Of a DNA stretch of 64,000 nucleotides, positions 16,297 through 25,010 are shown piece after piece. The stretch comes from Azospirillum canadense (GTDB lineage Bacteria; Pseudomonadota; Alphaproteobacteria; Azospirillales; Azospirillaceae), in contig NZ_JAOQNG010000004.1 of NCBI RefSeq assembly GCF_025961225.1, forward strand, positions 527,001 through 591,000, given 5' to 3'. A model generated the notes under the pieces. That model had not been told where the DNA came from. It was given only the letters and a program-made list of their open reading frames with translations, and did no database searches. Position numbers and translations under genes: made by a program. How positions within the stretch are numbered: position 1 is the first letter of the stretch; each line of letters opens with the position of its first letter.

Positions 16297-17358
16297 TTAG
16301 GCGGTCGCCGACAGCGGCGCCGGGGCGCCGGCCAGCAGCCGGTTCTGAGCGGCGAACCGCATGCAGCCGCCCACGTTGACGGTGCGGAAGGCGTCGTCCC
16401 GGAGCGTCAGGGACACGCGGTCGCGCGCCGAAAAAGAGACCTCGCGCTCGCCGTCCAGCGCGATGGAGCCGGCCTTGATCTCCGGCACGAAGGGCACGCC
16501 GGCCGGCATGCGACGCCAGTCGGTGACGCCGACCGGGGTGATCATGCCGGGGGCGATCGGGGCGTGCAGGATCGTGCCGCAGGTTCCCGCCTGCCGCTGT
16601 TCGGGCGTGGCGAGGCGGACCATCAGCCCGCCGCTCTCGTCGCGGGCGACGGGCTCCAGCAGGCCGGCGATGGCCGACATGCCGATCACCTCCGGGTCGG
16701 CGAAGGTCACGAACAGCTCCCGGAAATTCTCCGTCCGATAGAGCGCGCGGGCGCCGATGTAGCGCTCCGTCACCATCGCCACGTCGACCAGCGCGATCTC
16801 CCGCACTTCCCCGCCGTTGACGCAGACGTCGATGCGCTTGTTGGCGGCGAAGGCGACCGGGGCGGGGACCTTGCCGGTGACGGCGAGGCCGGTCGCCAGC
16901 CCGGTGATGGTCGGCTCCCGGTGTTCGGGAAAGGCGTTGTTGGTGCCGGTGGAGATGCCGGCGACCGGGATGCTGCCGCAATGGGCGACCACGGCGCGGT
17001 GCGTGCCGTCCCCACCCAGCACGACGATGGCCGCCACCCCGGCCTGCCGCATGGCCTCGGTGGCCCGGTGGGTGTCGGCGACGGTGCCGGTAACCGGCAT
17101 GTCGATCAGGTGGATGGCCGGGTAGGGCGTGTCGCCATGCGCGCGGGCGCGGACGACGCCGCGCTCCACATGGCCGCGGATACCGCCCTTTTCCGGCATC
17201 ATCAGGACGTCCGTCACCCCGCAGGCGCGGAGCGCCGCCAGGACGCGCAGGACGATGTTCGCCCGGTCGGTGATCTGCAGGCTCGCCGCGTTGGCGACGA
17301 CCCTGCGGATGTCGCGGGCGGAGACGGGGTTGGCGATGATGCCGACGACGGGGGCCAC
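16297..17358 (-). CDS. acoX: AcoX, NAD-kinase-like protein of the acetoin operon
   Basis: The 353-residue protein has VVGIIANPVSARDIRR at the N-terminus and the GGDGTHR motif of the ATP-NAD kinase fold (about residue 110), followed by STGTNNAFPE. This is the AcoX family, found almost only in acetoin operons; its exact reaction is unknown. The start is GTG at 17358, with GAAGGGAG upstream. It is the first gene after the sigma-54 promoter. Confidence 0.88.
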   Translation of the reverse strand: MAPVVGIIANPVSARDIRRVVANAASLQITDRANIVLRVLAALRACGVTDVLMMPEKGGIRGHVERGVVRARAHGDTPYPAIHLIDMPVTGTVADTHRATEAMRQAGVAAIVVLGGDGTHRAVVAHCGSIPVAGISTGTNNAFPEHREPTITGLATGLAVTGKVPAPVAFAANKRIDVCVNGGEVREIALVDVAMVTERYIGARALYRTENFRELFVTFADPEVIGMSAIAGLLEPVARDESGGLMVRLATPEQRQAGTCGTILHAPIAPGMITPVGVTDWRRMPAGVPFVPEIKAGSIALDGEREVSFSARDRVSLTLRDDAFRTVNVGGCMRFAAQNRLLAGAPAPLSATA

Positions 17359-17395
17359 GCTGCACTCCCTTCCAGCTTCTGCGTCGGGGAGGCTA

Positions 17396-17412
17396 TTGCA
17401 GCGGGCGTGCCA
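17396..17412 (-). promoter_or_regulatory. Sigma-54 promoter of acoXABC
   Basis: On the minus strand the site reads TGGCACGCCCGCTGCAA. The GG and GC dinucleotides are exactly 10 bases apart as sigma-54 requires. It lies about 40 bases upstream of acoX, in accord with the adjacent sigma-54 activator gene acoR. Confidence 0.8.
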
Positions 17413-17475
17413 TTTTGTTGGCGGAGCGGACTTTCTTTAAAATCCGGGGGTTGGCGGGGGTGTGGGGTGGGGCGG

Positions 17476-17516
17476 TGTTGCGCGGACTGTTGCAGGGTGG
17501 TGCCACAGGTGTTGCA
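17476..17516 (-). promoter_or_regulatory. Candidate AcoR enhancer region
   Basis: Three copies of TGTTGC(A/G) occur on the plus strand at 17476, 17488 and 17510. They sit about 65-105 bases upstream of the -24 element, where sigma-54 enhancer sites are expected. The assignment to AcoR is by position only. Confidence 0.4.
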
Positions 17517-17525
17517 TGGGTTTTT

Positions 17526-17603
17526 ACCACCAAGACACCAAGGCACCAAGAATCCACCACATGCTGGATGCGAGGATTCTTGGTGCCTTGGTGTCTTGGT
17601 GGT
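17526..17603. repeat. Long perfect inverted repeat (CACCAAGGCACCAAG element)
   Basis: Two perfect 30-base arms (17526-17555 and 17574-17603) face each other across an 18-base loop. Each arm contains CACCAAGACACCAAGGCACC. A third, diverged arm is at 19695-19733, so acoR is flanked by the element. The arms would fold into a very stable hairpin in the acoR-acoX intergenic transcript. Confidence 0.85.
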
Positions 17604-17634
17604 GAATCCCTTCGCGGGGCGACGTATTTGGGCG

Positions 17635-19566
17635 TCACTCCCGATGGGGCGGCACGATCCCGTAGCGCCGCATCTGCCGGTGCACCGTGGAGCGGTCCAC
17701 GCCCATGTCGCGCGCCACGGCCGACACGTTCCAGTGCAGCCGCCGCAGCGCTTCGCGCAGGCGGTCGGCCTGTTCATCGGCCGTCACGGAAGGCGGCAAC
17801 CCTCCCGCCGGCCACGCCTCGTACTCGCCGCTGCGCTGCACCGGGTCCGGCAGATCGTCCAACTCGATGCGCCCGCCCTCGCAGACGGCGCAGGCGTAGT
17901 CGAGCACGTTGACCAACTCCCGCACGTTGCCGGGCCAGCTGTAGGCGCGCAGCGCCTCCAGCGCTGGAGCGGAGAGGGCGTAGTCGACGGCTTCGCGCTC
18001 CACCCGCTCGGCCAGCAGCCGCCCGATCAGCCAGTCGAGGTCGCCACGCTGGCGCAGCGGCGGCAGGGTGAAGACCGCGCCGTTCAGCCGGAAATACAGA
18101 TCGTCGCGGAAGGAGCCGACCTTCACGAGGTCGACCAAGTTGCGGTGTGTCGCTGCGATGACCCGCACGTCCACCGACACGGCGCGGGTGCGCCCGACGG
18201 GCGTCACCTCCCGCTCCGCCAGCACGCGCAGCAGGCGGGTTTGCGAGGACAGCGGCATGTCGCCGATCTCGTCCAGGAACAGCGTGCCGCCGTCGGCCTC
18301 TAGCACCAGCCCCTTCTTGCCGCGTGCCGCCGCGCCGGTGAAGGAGCCGGCCTCGTGCCCGAACAACTCGCTCTCAATCAGGGATTCCGGCAGGGCGGCG
18401 CAGTTCACCGCGACGAAGGGCTTGCGCGCCCGCACGCTCGCCCGGTGCAGGGCCTTGGCGAAATGCTCCTTGCCGGTACCGGTCTCGCCGTGGATCAGCA
18501 GGCTCATGCGCGTGTTCACCAGCTTCGCCGCGCGCCCGAGCATGGACTGCAACGCCGGGTCGCCGCCCGACACGGCCTGGAGCGGTTCGGGAAGCGTGGC
18601 TTCCTCAACGGGGCGGGGCCGCGGAACGGCGACGGTCGGCGGCGGCATGGCCTGCGCGAACAGGGAGGTGCCGCAGCGCCGCAGCCGCAGCGTGCGCTGG
18701 TCGGACGGCATGGAGCGTACGAAGCGCACGAGGTCGCCCACCTCCGCCTCGAACAGGTCGGCGAAGGATCGGCCGAGCAGCGGCATCCCGCCGTTGTCGC
18801 CCGGTAGGAGGACCTCGGCGGCGCGGTGGTTGAAGCCGATGATGCGCCCGGCCCCGTCCAGCGCGATCACCACGTCCGGATCGACCTCCGCGAACTCCTG
18901 CGAGGCGGAGAGCTTAACCACCCACTCCCGCCGGAAGTTGTTGTAGAGGTTGGCGTTCTCGATCTTGTGCGTGTAGGCGCGGACCATCTGGAGCGCCAAG
19001 TGCTGGCTGATCTTCGGCTCTGGCGAGCGGAGCGCGGAGATGTCCAGCACGGCGGCCAGTTCCCCGCCGCTGTCGTAGACGGGCGAGGCCGTGCAGGTCA
19101 GGGCAATGTGGGTGGCGTCGAAATGGTCGGTCTGGTGGACGGTCAGCGGCTCGCCCGTGGCGATGCAGGTGCCGACCGCGCAGGTGCCGGCGCGCCCCTC
19201 GTTCCAGTCCGCGCCCAGATAGAGCCCGGCGCGACGCAGGTGGTTGTCGAAGGTCGGGTCGCCGATGAAGTCGACGGTGATGCCGTTGCTGTCGGTCAGC
19301 AGCAGCACATAGCCCATGCCAGCCACCTGCCGGTACAGCGCCTCCAGCCCGAAGCGGGCCATCCGCAGGAACTCGTCCATAGCGTCGCGGTGCACGCGCA
19401 GCCGCTCATGCGGCAGGATGTAGGCCTCGCGCCGCACCGCCGGGTCGAGCTTGTGGTCGGCGACGCAGCGGCGCCAGGAATCCCGGATGACGGCGTCACG
19501 CTCCGACGCCCGCCCTTCCGAGACGCGGACAAGCTCGTCGATGTGCGCCGTCTGCGCGCGGTCCAT
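17635..19566 (-). CDS. acoR: AcoR-type sigma-54-dependent transcriptional activator
   Basis: The 643-residue protein has a GAF-type sensor domain (about 60-190), a PAS-like segment (about 220-290), an AAA+ domain and a Fis-type helix-turn-helix at the end (WNVSAVARDMGVDRSTVHRQ). Walker A is GETGTGKE (360-367). The sigma-54 contact loop reads GSFTGA (407-412) rather than GAFTGA; Walker B is TLFLDEIGDM. The ATG at 19566 follows GGGAGGATC; a TTG 15 bases upstream is less likely. It should activate acoXABC on acetoin through the sigma-54 promoter before acoX. Confidence 0.92.
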   Translation of the reverse strand: MDRAQTAHIDELVRVSEGRASERDAVIRDSWRRCVADHKLDPAVRREAYILPHERLRVHRDAMDEFLRMARFGLEALYRQVAGMGYVLLLTDSNGITVDFIGDPTFDNHLRRAGLYLGADWNEGRAGTCAVGTCIATGEPLTVHQTDHFDATHIALTCTASPVYDSGGELAAVLDISALRSPEPKISQHLALQMVRAYTHKIENANLYNNFRREWVVKLSASQEFAEVDPDVVIALDGAGRIIGFNHRAAEVLLPGDNGGMPLLGRSFADLFEAEVGDLVRFVRSMPSDQRTLRLRRCGTSLFAQAMPPPTVAVPRPRPVEEATLPEPLQAVSGGDPALQSMLGRAAKLVNTRMSLLIHGETGTGKEHFAKALHRASVRARKPFVAVNCAALPESLIESELFGHEAGSFTGAAARGKKGLVLEADGGTLFLDEIGDMPLSSQTRLLRVLAEREVTPVGRTRAVSVDVRVIAATHRNLVDLVKVGSFRDDLYFRLNGAVFTLPPLRQRGDLDWLIGRLLAERVEREAVDYALSAPALEALRAYSWPGNVRELVNVLDYACAVCEGGRIELDDLPDPVQRSGEYEAWPAGGLPPSVTADEQADRLREALRRLHWNVSAVARDMGVDRSTVHRQMRRYGIVPPHRE

Positions 19567-19694
19567 CGTCGATCCTCCCAAGCCATCCTATTATCGCTTG
19601 GTTCGCCAAGCGGACATTTGGCGGCAATGGTATCAACGGGCTGAAGCTTGGCGCAACCTGGGCAAAAGCATCATTCCGGGGCGGCCGGCCGGTG

Positions 19695-19733
19695 GGGATT
19701 CACCACCTTGGCACCAAGGCACCAAGAGGATCC
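19695..19733. repeat. Third arm of the CACCAAGGCACCAAG element
   Basis: The segment begins GGGATTCACCACC and contains GGCACCAAGGCACCAAGA before GGATCC. It aligns with the arms at 17526-17603, differing mainly in six bases after CACCACC. It is unpaired here and lies in the gap between the divergent acoR and pobA genes. Confidence 0.7.
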
Positions 19734-19762
19734 GTTGCGCTTCCCCGTCGGGTGCATCATCT

Positions 19763-19791
19763 TTGAAAATGTTGGTGTAACGAACAATAAC
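19763..19791 (+). promoter_or_regulatory. Candidate pobA promoter
   Basis: TTGAAA (19763-19768) and AATAAC (19786-19791) are separated by 17 bases, about 30 bases before the pobA start. No copy of the 34-bp regulator site found upstream of the pca and transporter genes is visible here. Confidence 0.4.
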
Positions 19792-19819
19792 GTCCGGCGC
19801 CGATGGGAGGAGACAGAGC

Positions 19820-21028
<1,209 letters not shown>

Positions 21029-21046
21029 GGAGTAGGCGCCGGGGCC

Positions 21047-21060
21047 TTGACGTGGATCAA
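21047..21060. promoter_or_regulatory. FNR/FixK-type box
   Basis: TTGACGTGGATCAA fits the TTGA-N6-TCAA consensus exactly and lies within a longer CCTTGA/TCAAGG symmetry. Its centre is about 61 bases before the DUF6455 gene, allowing a class II position at about -41.5. It could be read by the FNR-type regulators encoded in this window. Confidence 0.65.
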
Positions 21061-21114
21061 GGCTCCGCCCCCGGCGGCGGATCTAGCGTTCGATAAGCAA
21101 CGCAGGAGGCCGCC

Positions 21115-21489
21115 ATGACCGTGATGCCGTCCAAGGGTTGGCTGGCCCGCCTGATCCGGGAGGTGGCCGGCACCGGGGAGCTTGAAGCGCTGGACCCGCA
21201 CGACCGCAGCCGTCTGCGGGACGACACCGGGATGAGCGACGCCGATCTGCTCGACATCCTCCACGCCCGCCATGTGAACGAACTTCTGCCGCTGGCGCTC
21301 GCCTGCCACGGCATCGACGCGGACGCCCTCGACCGTGAGCAGAGGGAGGTGATGCACGACCTTCAGCGCACCTGCGCCCATTGCGGCATCACACGGGCCT
21401 GCCGACGCCTGCTGAGCGATGATGACCTGGACGCCCACCGCCGGGTGTGCCCGAACGCCGGGACGATGGAGGGACTGGGGGAGGGGTAG
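21115..21489 (+). CDS. DUF6455-like small protein
   Basis: The 124-residue soluble protein has four conserved cysteines near the end, in CAHCGITRACRRLL and RRVCPNAG, a pattern seen in DUF6455-type proteins. The function is unknown; the cysteines could bind a metal. An FNR/FixK box upstream suggests induction under low oxygen. AGGAGG precedes the ATG. It is convergent with the ABC transporter operon and is probably not part of the aromatic pathway. Confidence 0.7.
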   Translation: MTVMPSKGWLARLIREVAGTGELEALDPHDRSRLRDDTGMSDADLLDILHARHVNELLPLALACHGIDADALDREQREVMHDLQRTCAHCGITRACRRLLSDDDLDAHRRVCPNAGTMEGLGEG

Positions 21490-21519
21490 GGAGGAGAGCC
21501 CAAGACGACCACTCTCCCG

Positions 21520-22230
21520 TCACCCCGCCGGCACCACGCCCAGGTGCCGTTCCAGCAGCGCGTGGTCGGCCCTCGCCTCCGCCGCCGGACCTTGATGCAC
21601 CACCCGGCCGCGGTCGAGCATAACCACCTCTTCGGCGAAATCCAGGGCGCGGTCGACTTGCTGTTCCACCAGGATCACGCTCATGGACAGCCGCGACAGG
21701 GCCTGCATCAGCAGGTCGCAGATCACAGGGGCCAGACCCTCCAGCGGTTCGTCCAGCAGCAACACGGTCGGCTGGCCGAGCAGAGCGCGGGCGACCGACA
21801 GCATCTGCTGCTCCCCGCCGGACAACTCGCCGCCGCCGTTGCGGCGCCGCTCGCCGAGGCGGGGGAACAGGGCGTAGGCCTCCTCCAGCGCGGAGCGCGG
21901 GCGGCCCTTCAGGCCGGTGACGAGGTTTTCCTCGACGGTCAGGGAGCGAAAGACGTCACGCGTCTGCGGGACGTAGCCCAGCCCCGCCGCCGCCCGTGCC
22001 GAGGAGCCAAGCCGGCCCAACTCCACCCCATCCAGCGTGATGGTGCCGCCGTGGCGCGTGGTCTGCCCGACCAGCGTGGCGAGCGTCGTCGTCTTGCCGA
22101 CTCCGTTGCGCCCCAGCAGGGCAAGGCGCCCACCGGCGGGCACGGTCAGGGACAGGTTTTCGATGATGCGGGTCTGGCCATAGCCGGCGGTCAGGCCGGC
22201 GATTTCCAGGCGGCCTCTATTGGTGGACAT
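21520..22230 (-). CDS. Branched-chain-type ABC transporter ATPase (LivF-like)
   Basis: The 236-residue ATP-binding protein has Walker A GRNGVGKTT, ABC signature ELSGGEQQMLSVARALL and Walker B VLLLDEPLEGL. The length and LGRNGVGKTTTLATL block are of the LivF type. The ATG at 22230 overlaps the 3' end of livG by 14 bases. It is the last gene of a five-gene operon (binding protein, two permeases, two ATPases). By context the likely substrate is an aromatic acid rather than leucine. Confidence 0.9.
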   Translation of the reverse strand: MSTNRGRLEIAGLTAGYGQTRIIENLSLTVPAGGRLALLGRNGVGKTTTLATLVGQTTRHGGTITLDGVELGRLGSSARAAAGLGYVPQTRDVFRSLTVEENLVTGLKGRPRSALEEAYALFPRLGERRRNGGGELSGGEQQMLSVARALLGQPTVLLLDEPLEGLAPVICDLLMQALSRLSMSVILVEQQVDRALDFAEEVVMLDRGRVVHQGPAAEARADHALLERHLGVVPAG

Positions 22231-22978
22231 GCGCGCGGCTCCCCAGATAAACGTCGCGCACGCGCGGATCGGCGGCGATCTCCTGCGCGGTGCCGCTGCA
22301 CAGCAGGCGCCCCTGCGCCAGCACGATGATGCGCCGGGCGAAGCGGAAGACCAGGTCCATGTCGTGCTCAATCATCAGCACGGCGAGGTCGGCGGGCAGC
22401 CGGTCCAGCGCGTCGAGGATGCGGTGGCTTTCCGAATGCGGCACGCCGGCCGCGGGCTCGTCCAGGATCAGCACCTTGGGCTTCAGCGCGAGCGCCAGCG
22501 CGATTTCCAGCAGCCGCTGCTGCCCGTAGGCCAGCGTGCCGACCGGAGTCTCCGCCGCGGCGCCCAGGCCCATGGCGTCGAGCAGCCCGGCAACCTCATC
22601 GGCCAGACCCGGCATCCGCCGGACCGAAGCGAAAAGGCGGAAGGTCTTCCGCTCGCGTTCAAGGACGGCCAGTTCCAGATGCTCCCGCACCGTCATGCTG
22701 CGGAACAGGCGGGCCACCTGGAAGGAGCGGATCAGGCCGCGGCGCACCCGCGCCTCCGCGGACAGCGTGGTGACATCCTGCCCCTCCAGCCGGATGGTGC
22801 CGGCGGTCGGCGCCAGGACGCCGGTGACGAGGTTCACGAAGGTCGTCTTGCCCGCCCCGTTCGGCCCGATCAGCGCGCAACGATCGCCCGCCTTCAGGTC
22901 CAGCGTGATGTCGGAGGAGACCTGGAGGCCGCCGAAATTCTTGCTCAGCCCCTCGACCTCCAGCAGCGCCGTGGTCAT
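22217..22978 (-). CDS. Branched-chain-type ABC transporter ATPase (LivG-like)
   Basis: The 253-residue protein has Walker A GPNGAGKTT, the LivG-type signature LAYGQQRLLEIALAL (YGQQ in place of SGGQ) and Walker B VLILDEPAAG. RSFQVARLF is typical of LivG. It overlaps livM by 4 bases and livF by 14 bases. It pairs with LivF to drive uptake through the two permeases encoded upstream. Confidence 0.92.
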   Translation of the reverse strand: MTTALLEVEGLSKNFGGLQVSSDITLDLKAGDRCALIGPNGAGKTTFVNLVTGVLAPTAGTIRLEGQDVTTLSAEARVRRGLIRSFQVARLFRSMTVREHLELAVLERERKTFRLFASVRRMPGLADEVAGLLDAMGLGAAAETPVGTLAYGQQRLLEIALALALKPKVLILDEPAAGVPHSESHRILDALDRLPADLAVLMIEHDMDLVFRFARRIIVLAQGRLLCSGTAQEIAADPRVRDVYLGSRAHVHQ

Positions 22979-23982
22979 GCGCGGCCTCTTTTCAGGCGGT
23001 GGACGACGCGTTCAATGCCGGAGGTGATGCCACCCGGCGCGAACAGGACGATGGCCATCAGGAACAGGCCGATGAACAGCATCCAGTGGAACGGGTCGCT
23101 GGAGGCGAGGATGTGGTGAATCGTCATGAAAGCGACCGTGCCGATGACAGCACCATAGAGCCGCCCGGTTCCGCCCAACACCAGCATGACCAGCGCCTCC
23201 GCCGACCAGGAGAAGCTGGCGCTGTCCAGCCCGACGATGCCGCTGGTCACCGCGGTCAGCGCCCCGGCCACCCCGGCGAACACCCCGGCGACGGCGTAGA
23301 GCGTCACGAGGTAGCGCTTGGGCGAACCGCCGAGCGCGGCGACGCGCAGCGGATCCTCCTTCACGCCGCGGCAGGCCAGCCCGAAGGGGGAGCGCACGAT
23401 GCGCCGCGCCACCAGATAGCCCACGATCAGCACCGCCAGCGCGAACAGGTAGGAGGTGCGACCGTATAGGTCGAAGCGGAACAGGCCCAGCACCGGGGCC
23501 GGGTCGATACCCGACAGGCCGTCGCTGCCGCCGGTCCAGTCGCGGGCCTTGTTGGCGACCTCCTGCACGATCTGCACGACGGCGATGGTCAGCATCAGCA
23601 GGGTCAGGCCGCGGGCGTGCAGGATCAAGGCACCGGTCACCAGCGCGATCAGCCCGCCCGCGACGCCGCCGATGGCCAGCAGGGTGATCGGTTCGTTGAC
23701 GAGGTTCACCGCGGCGATGCCCGCGGCGTAGGCGCCGGTGCCGAACATGGCCGCCTGCCCCAGCGTGGCGATGCCGCCGAAACCGAGCACGAGGTCGAGC
23801 GACAGCACGTAGAGCGCCGTCGCGGCGATGCGCGTCATCAGCCCCAGGTCGTCGGGGAACAGCCAGAAGGCGGCAAGCCCGAGCACCGCCATGACCGGCA
23901 CGGCGGCCCCGTCCAGCGCGGCGCGCCGCAGCCGGCGGCCCGCCGTCTCGCGCCGGGGCCGGTTGGTCGCCACGGCGCTCAT
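22975..23982 (-). CDS. Branched-chain-type ABC transporter permease (LivM-like)
   Basis: The 335-residue membrane protein has about nine hydrophobic segments and the LivM hallmark LGFGGIATLGQAAMFGTGAYA, with GGTGRLYGAVIG as the coupling loop. The ATG at 23982 overlaps the livH stop (ATGA). A longer frame upstream has no similarity. It forms the heterodimeric channel with LivH. Confidence 0.92.
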   Translation of the reverse strand: MSAVATNRPRRETAGRRLRRAALDGAAVPVMAVLGLAAFWLFPDDLGLMTRIAATALYVLSLDLVLGFGGIATLGQAAMFGTGAYAAGIAAVNLVNEPITLLAIGGVAGGLIALVTGALILHARGLTLLMLTIAVVQIVQEVANKARDWTGGSDGLSGIDPAPVLGLFRFDLYGRTSYLFALAVLIVGYLVARRIVRSPFGLACRGVKEDPLRVAALGGSPKRYLVTLYAVAGVFAGVAGALTAVTSGIVGLDSASFSWSAEALVMLVLGGTGRLYGAVIGTVAFMTIHHILASSDPFHWMLFIGLFLMAIVLFAPGGITSGIERVVHRLKRGRA

Positions 23983-24848
23983 GCGGATCTCCCGTGGAAG
24001 AAGCCGTGCGGCCAGCGGAACAGGATCAGGATCAGGGCGGCGTAGAAGAAGAACTCCCCGAAGTTCGGGATCAGGTACTTGCCCGCCGTGTCCACGATGC
24101 CCAGCGCCAGCGCCGCGGCGGCTGAGCCGAAGATGCTGCCGGCCCCGCCCACGGCGACCACTGCCAGGAACAGCACGATGTAACGGATGGCGTAGTAGGG
24201 CTCCAGCGGCAGCAGCTCCGCCCCCAGCACGCCGCCCATGGCCGCCAGCCCGGTGCCCAGCGCGAAGGTCGCCATGTACAGCCGCTCCGTCCGGATGCCG
24301 AGTGCGGCGGCCATGTTGGGGTCGTCCACGGCGGCGCGCAGCTTGATGCCGAAGTCGGTGCGTTCCAGCAGCCACCAGAGGCCGAGGATGGTCGCGGCGC
24401 CCATGCCGATGACGAAGGCGCGGTGCGCCGGGATCGACTTCGGCCCGATCGACACGGTGCCGAGCAGTGCGTCGGGCAACGGGATGCGCTTCAGCGTGGG
24501 GCCGAACAGGTAGTTGATGCCGGCCACGATCACGAAGGTCAGGCCGATGGTCAGCAGCACCTGGCTCAGCTCGTTGGCGGAGCCGTAGATGCGGCGGTAG
24601 AGCAGCCGTTCCATCGGCAGCGTGGCGACCACGGTCAGCAGCACCGCCACGACCAGCGCCGCCGCGTAGGGCAGCCCGAGCCTCTGTGCGGCGTAGGAGG
24701 CGATGTAGCCCGCGACCATGGCGAAGGCACCGTGCGCAAGGTTGACCACCCGCATCAGGCCCAGCGTGACCGACAGCCCGACCGAGATGATGAACAGAAT
24801 CATCCCGTAGGCGACGCCGTCCACGACGATGCCGAAAACCGTTTCCAT
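23979..24848 (-). CDS. Branched-chain-type ABC transporter permease (LivH-like)
   Basis: The 289-residue membrane protein has the LivH features LMRVVNLAHGAFAMVAGYIA near the N-terminus and VVAVGGAGSIFGSA as coupling loop. It follows the binding-protein gene after a 162-base gap that contains repeat copy B; the permease is then followed without gaps by livM, livG and livF. Confidence 0.92.
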   Translation of the reverse strand: METVFGIVVDGVAYGMILFIISVGLSVTLGLMRVVNLAHGAFAMVAGYIASYAAQRLGLPYAAALVVAVLLTVVATLPMERLLYRRIYGSANELSQVLLTIGLTFVIVAGINYLFGPTLKRIPLPDALLGTVSIGPKSIPAHRAFVIGMGAATILGLWWLLERTDFGIKLRAAVDDPNMAAALGIRTERLYMATFALGTGLAAMGGVLGAELLPLEPYYAIRYIVLFLAVVAVGGAGSIFGSAAAALALGIVDTAGKYLIPNFGEFFFYAALILILFRWPHGFFHGRSA

Positions 24849-24863
24849 GAAGGACTCCCGCCT

Positions 24864-24962
24864 TAATCCCCTCTCCCCTCTGGGGAGAGGGTTAGGGTGA
24901 GGGGGTCCGGCTGTTGCCGAACTGTTCGGTCCCCCTGCAACCCCCTCACCCCGACCCTCTCC
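24864..24962. repeat. Dispersed palindromic repeat, copy B
   Basis: A long imperfect inverted repeat pairs 24884-24905 with 24941-24962 (20 of 22 positions). On the minus strand it contains CCCTCACCCTAACCCTCTCC and ends GGGGATTAA just before the livH ribosome binding site. The first 40 bases are nearly identical to copy C inside the pca operon. Confidence 0.8.
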
Positions 24963-25010
24963 GCCCCCAATATTTCTGGGTGGGGAGAGGGGGAATGAAG
25001 CGGGAGAGGG

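Noticed and set aside
17363..17640. Inverted repeat considered as an insertion-sequence end
   Set aside because: No transposase frame lies between or beside the arms, and the arms are a known style of intergenic palindromic repeat.
14711..18303. Two long plus-strand frames opposite the aco genes
   Set aside because: Shadows of acoB, acoA, acoX and acoR; no family similarity.
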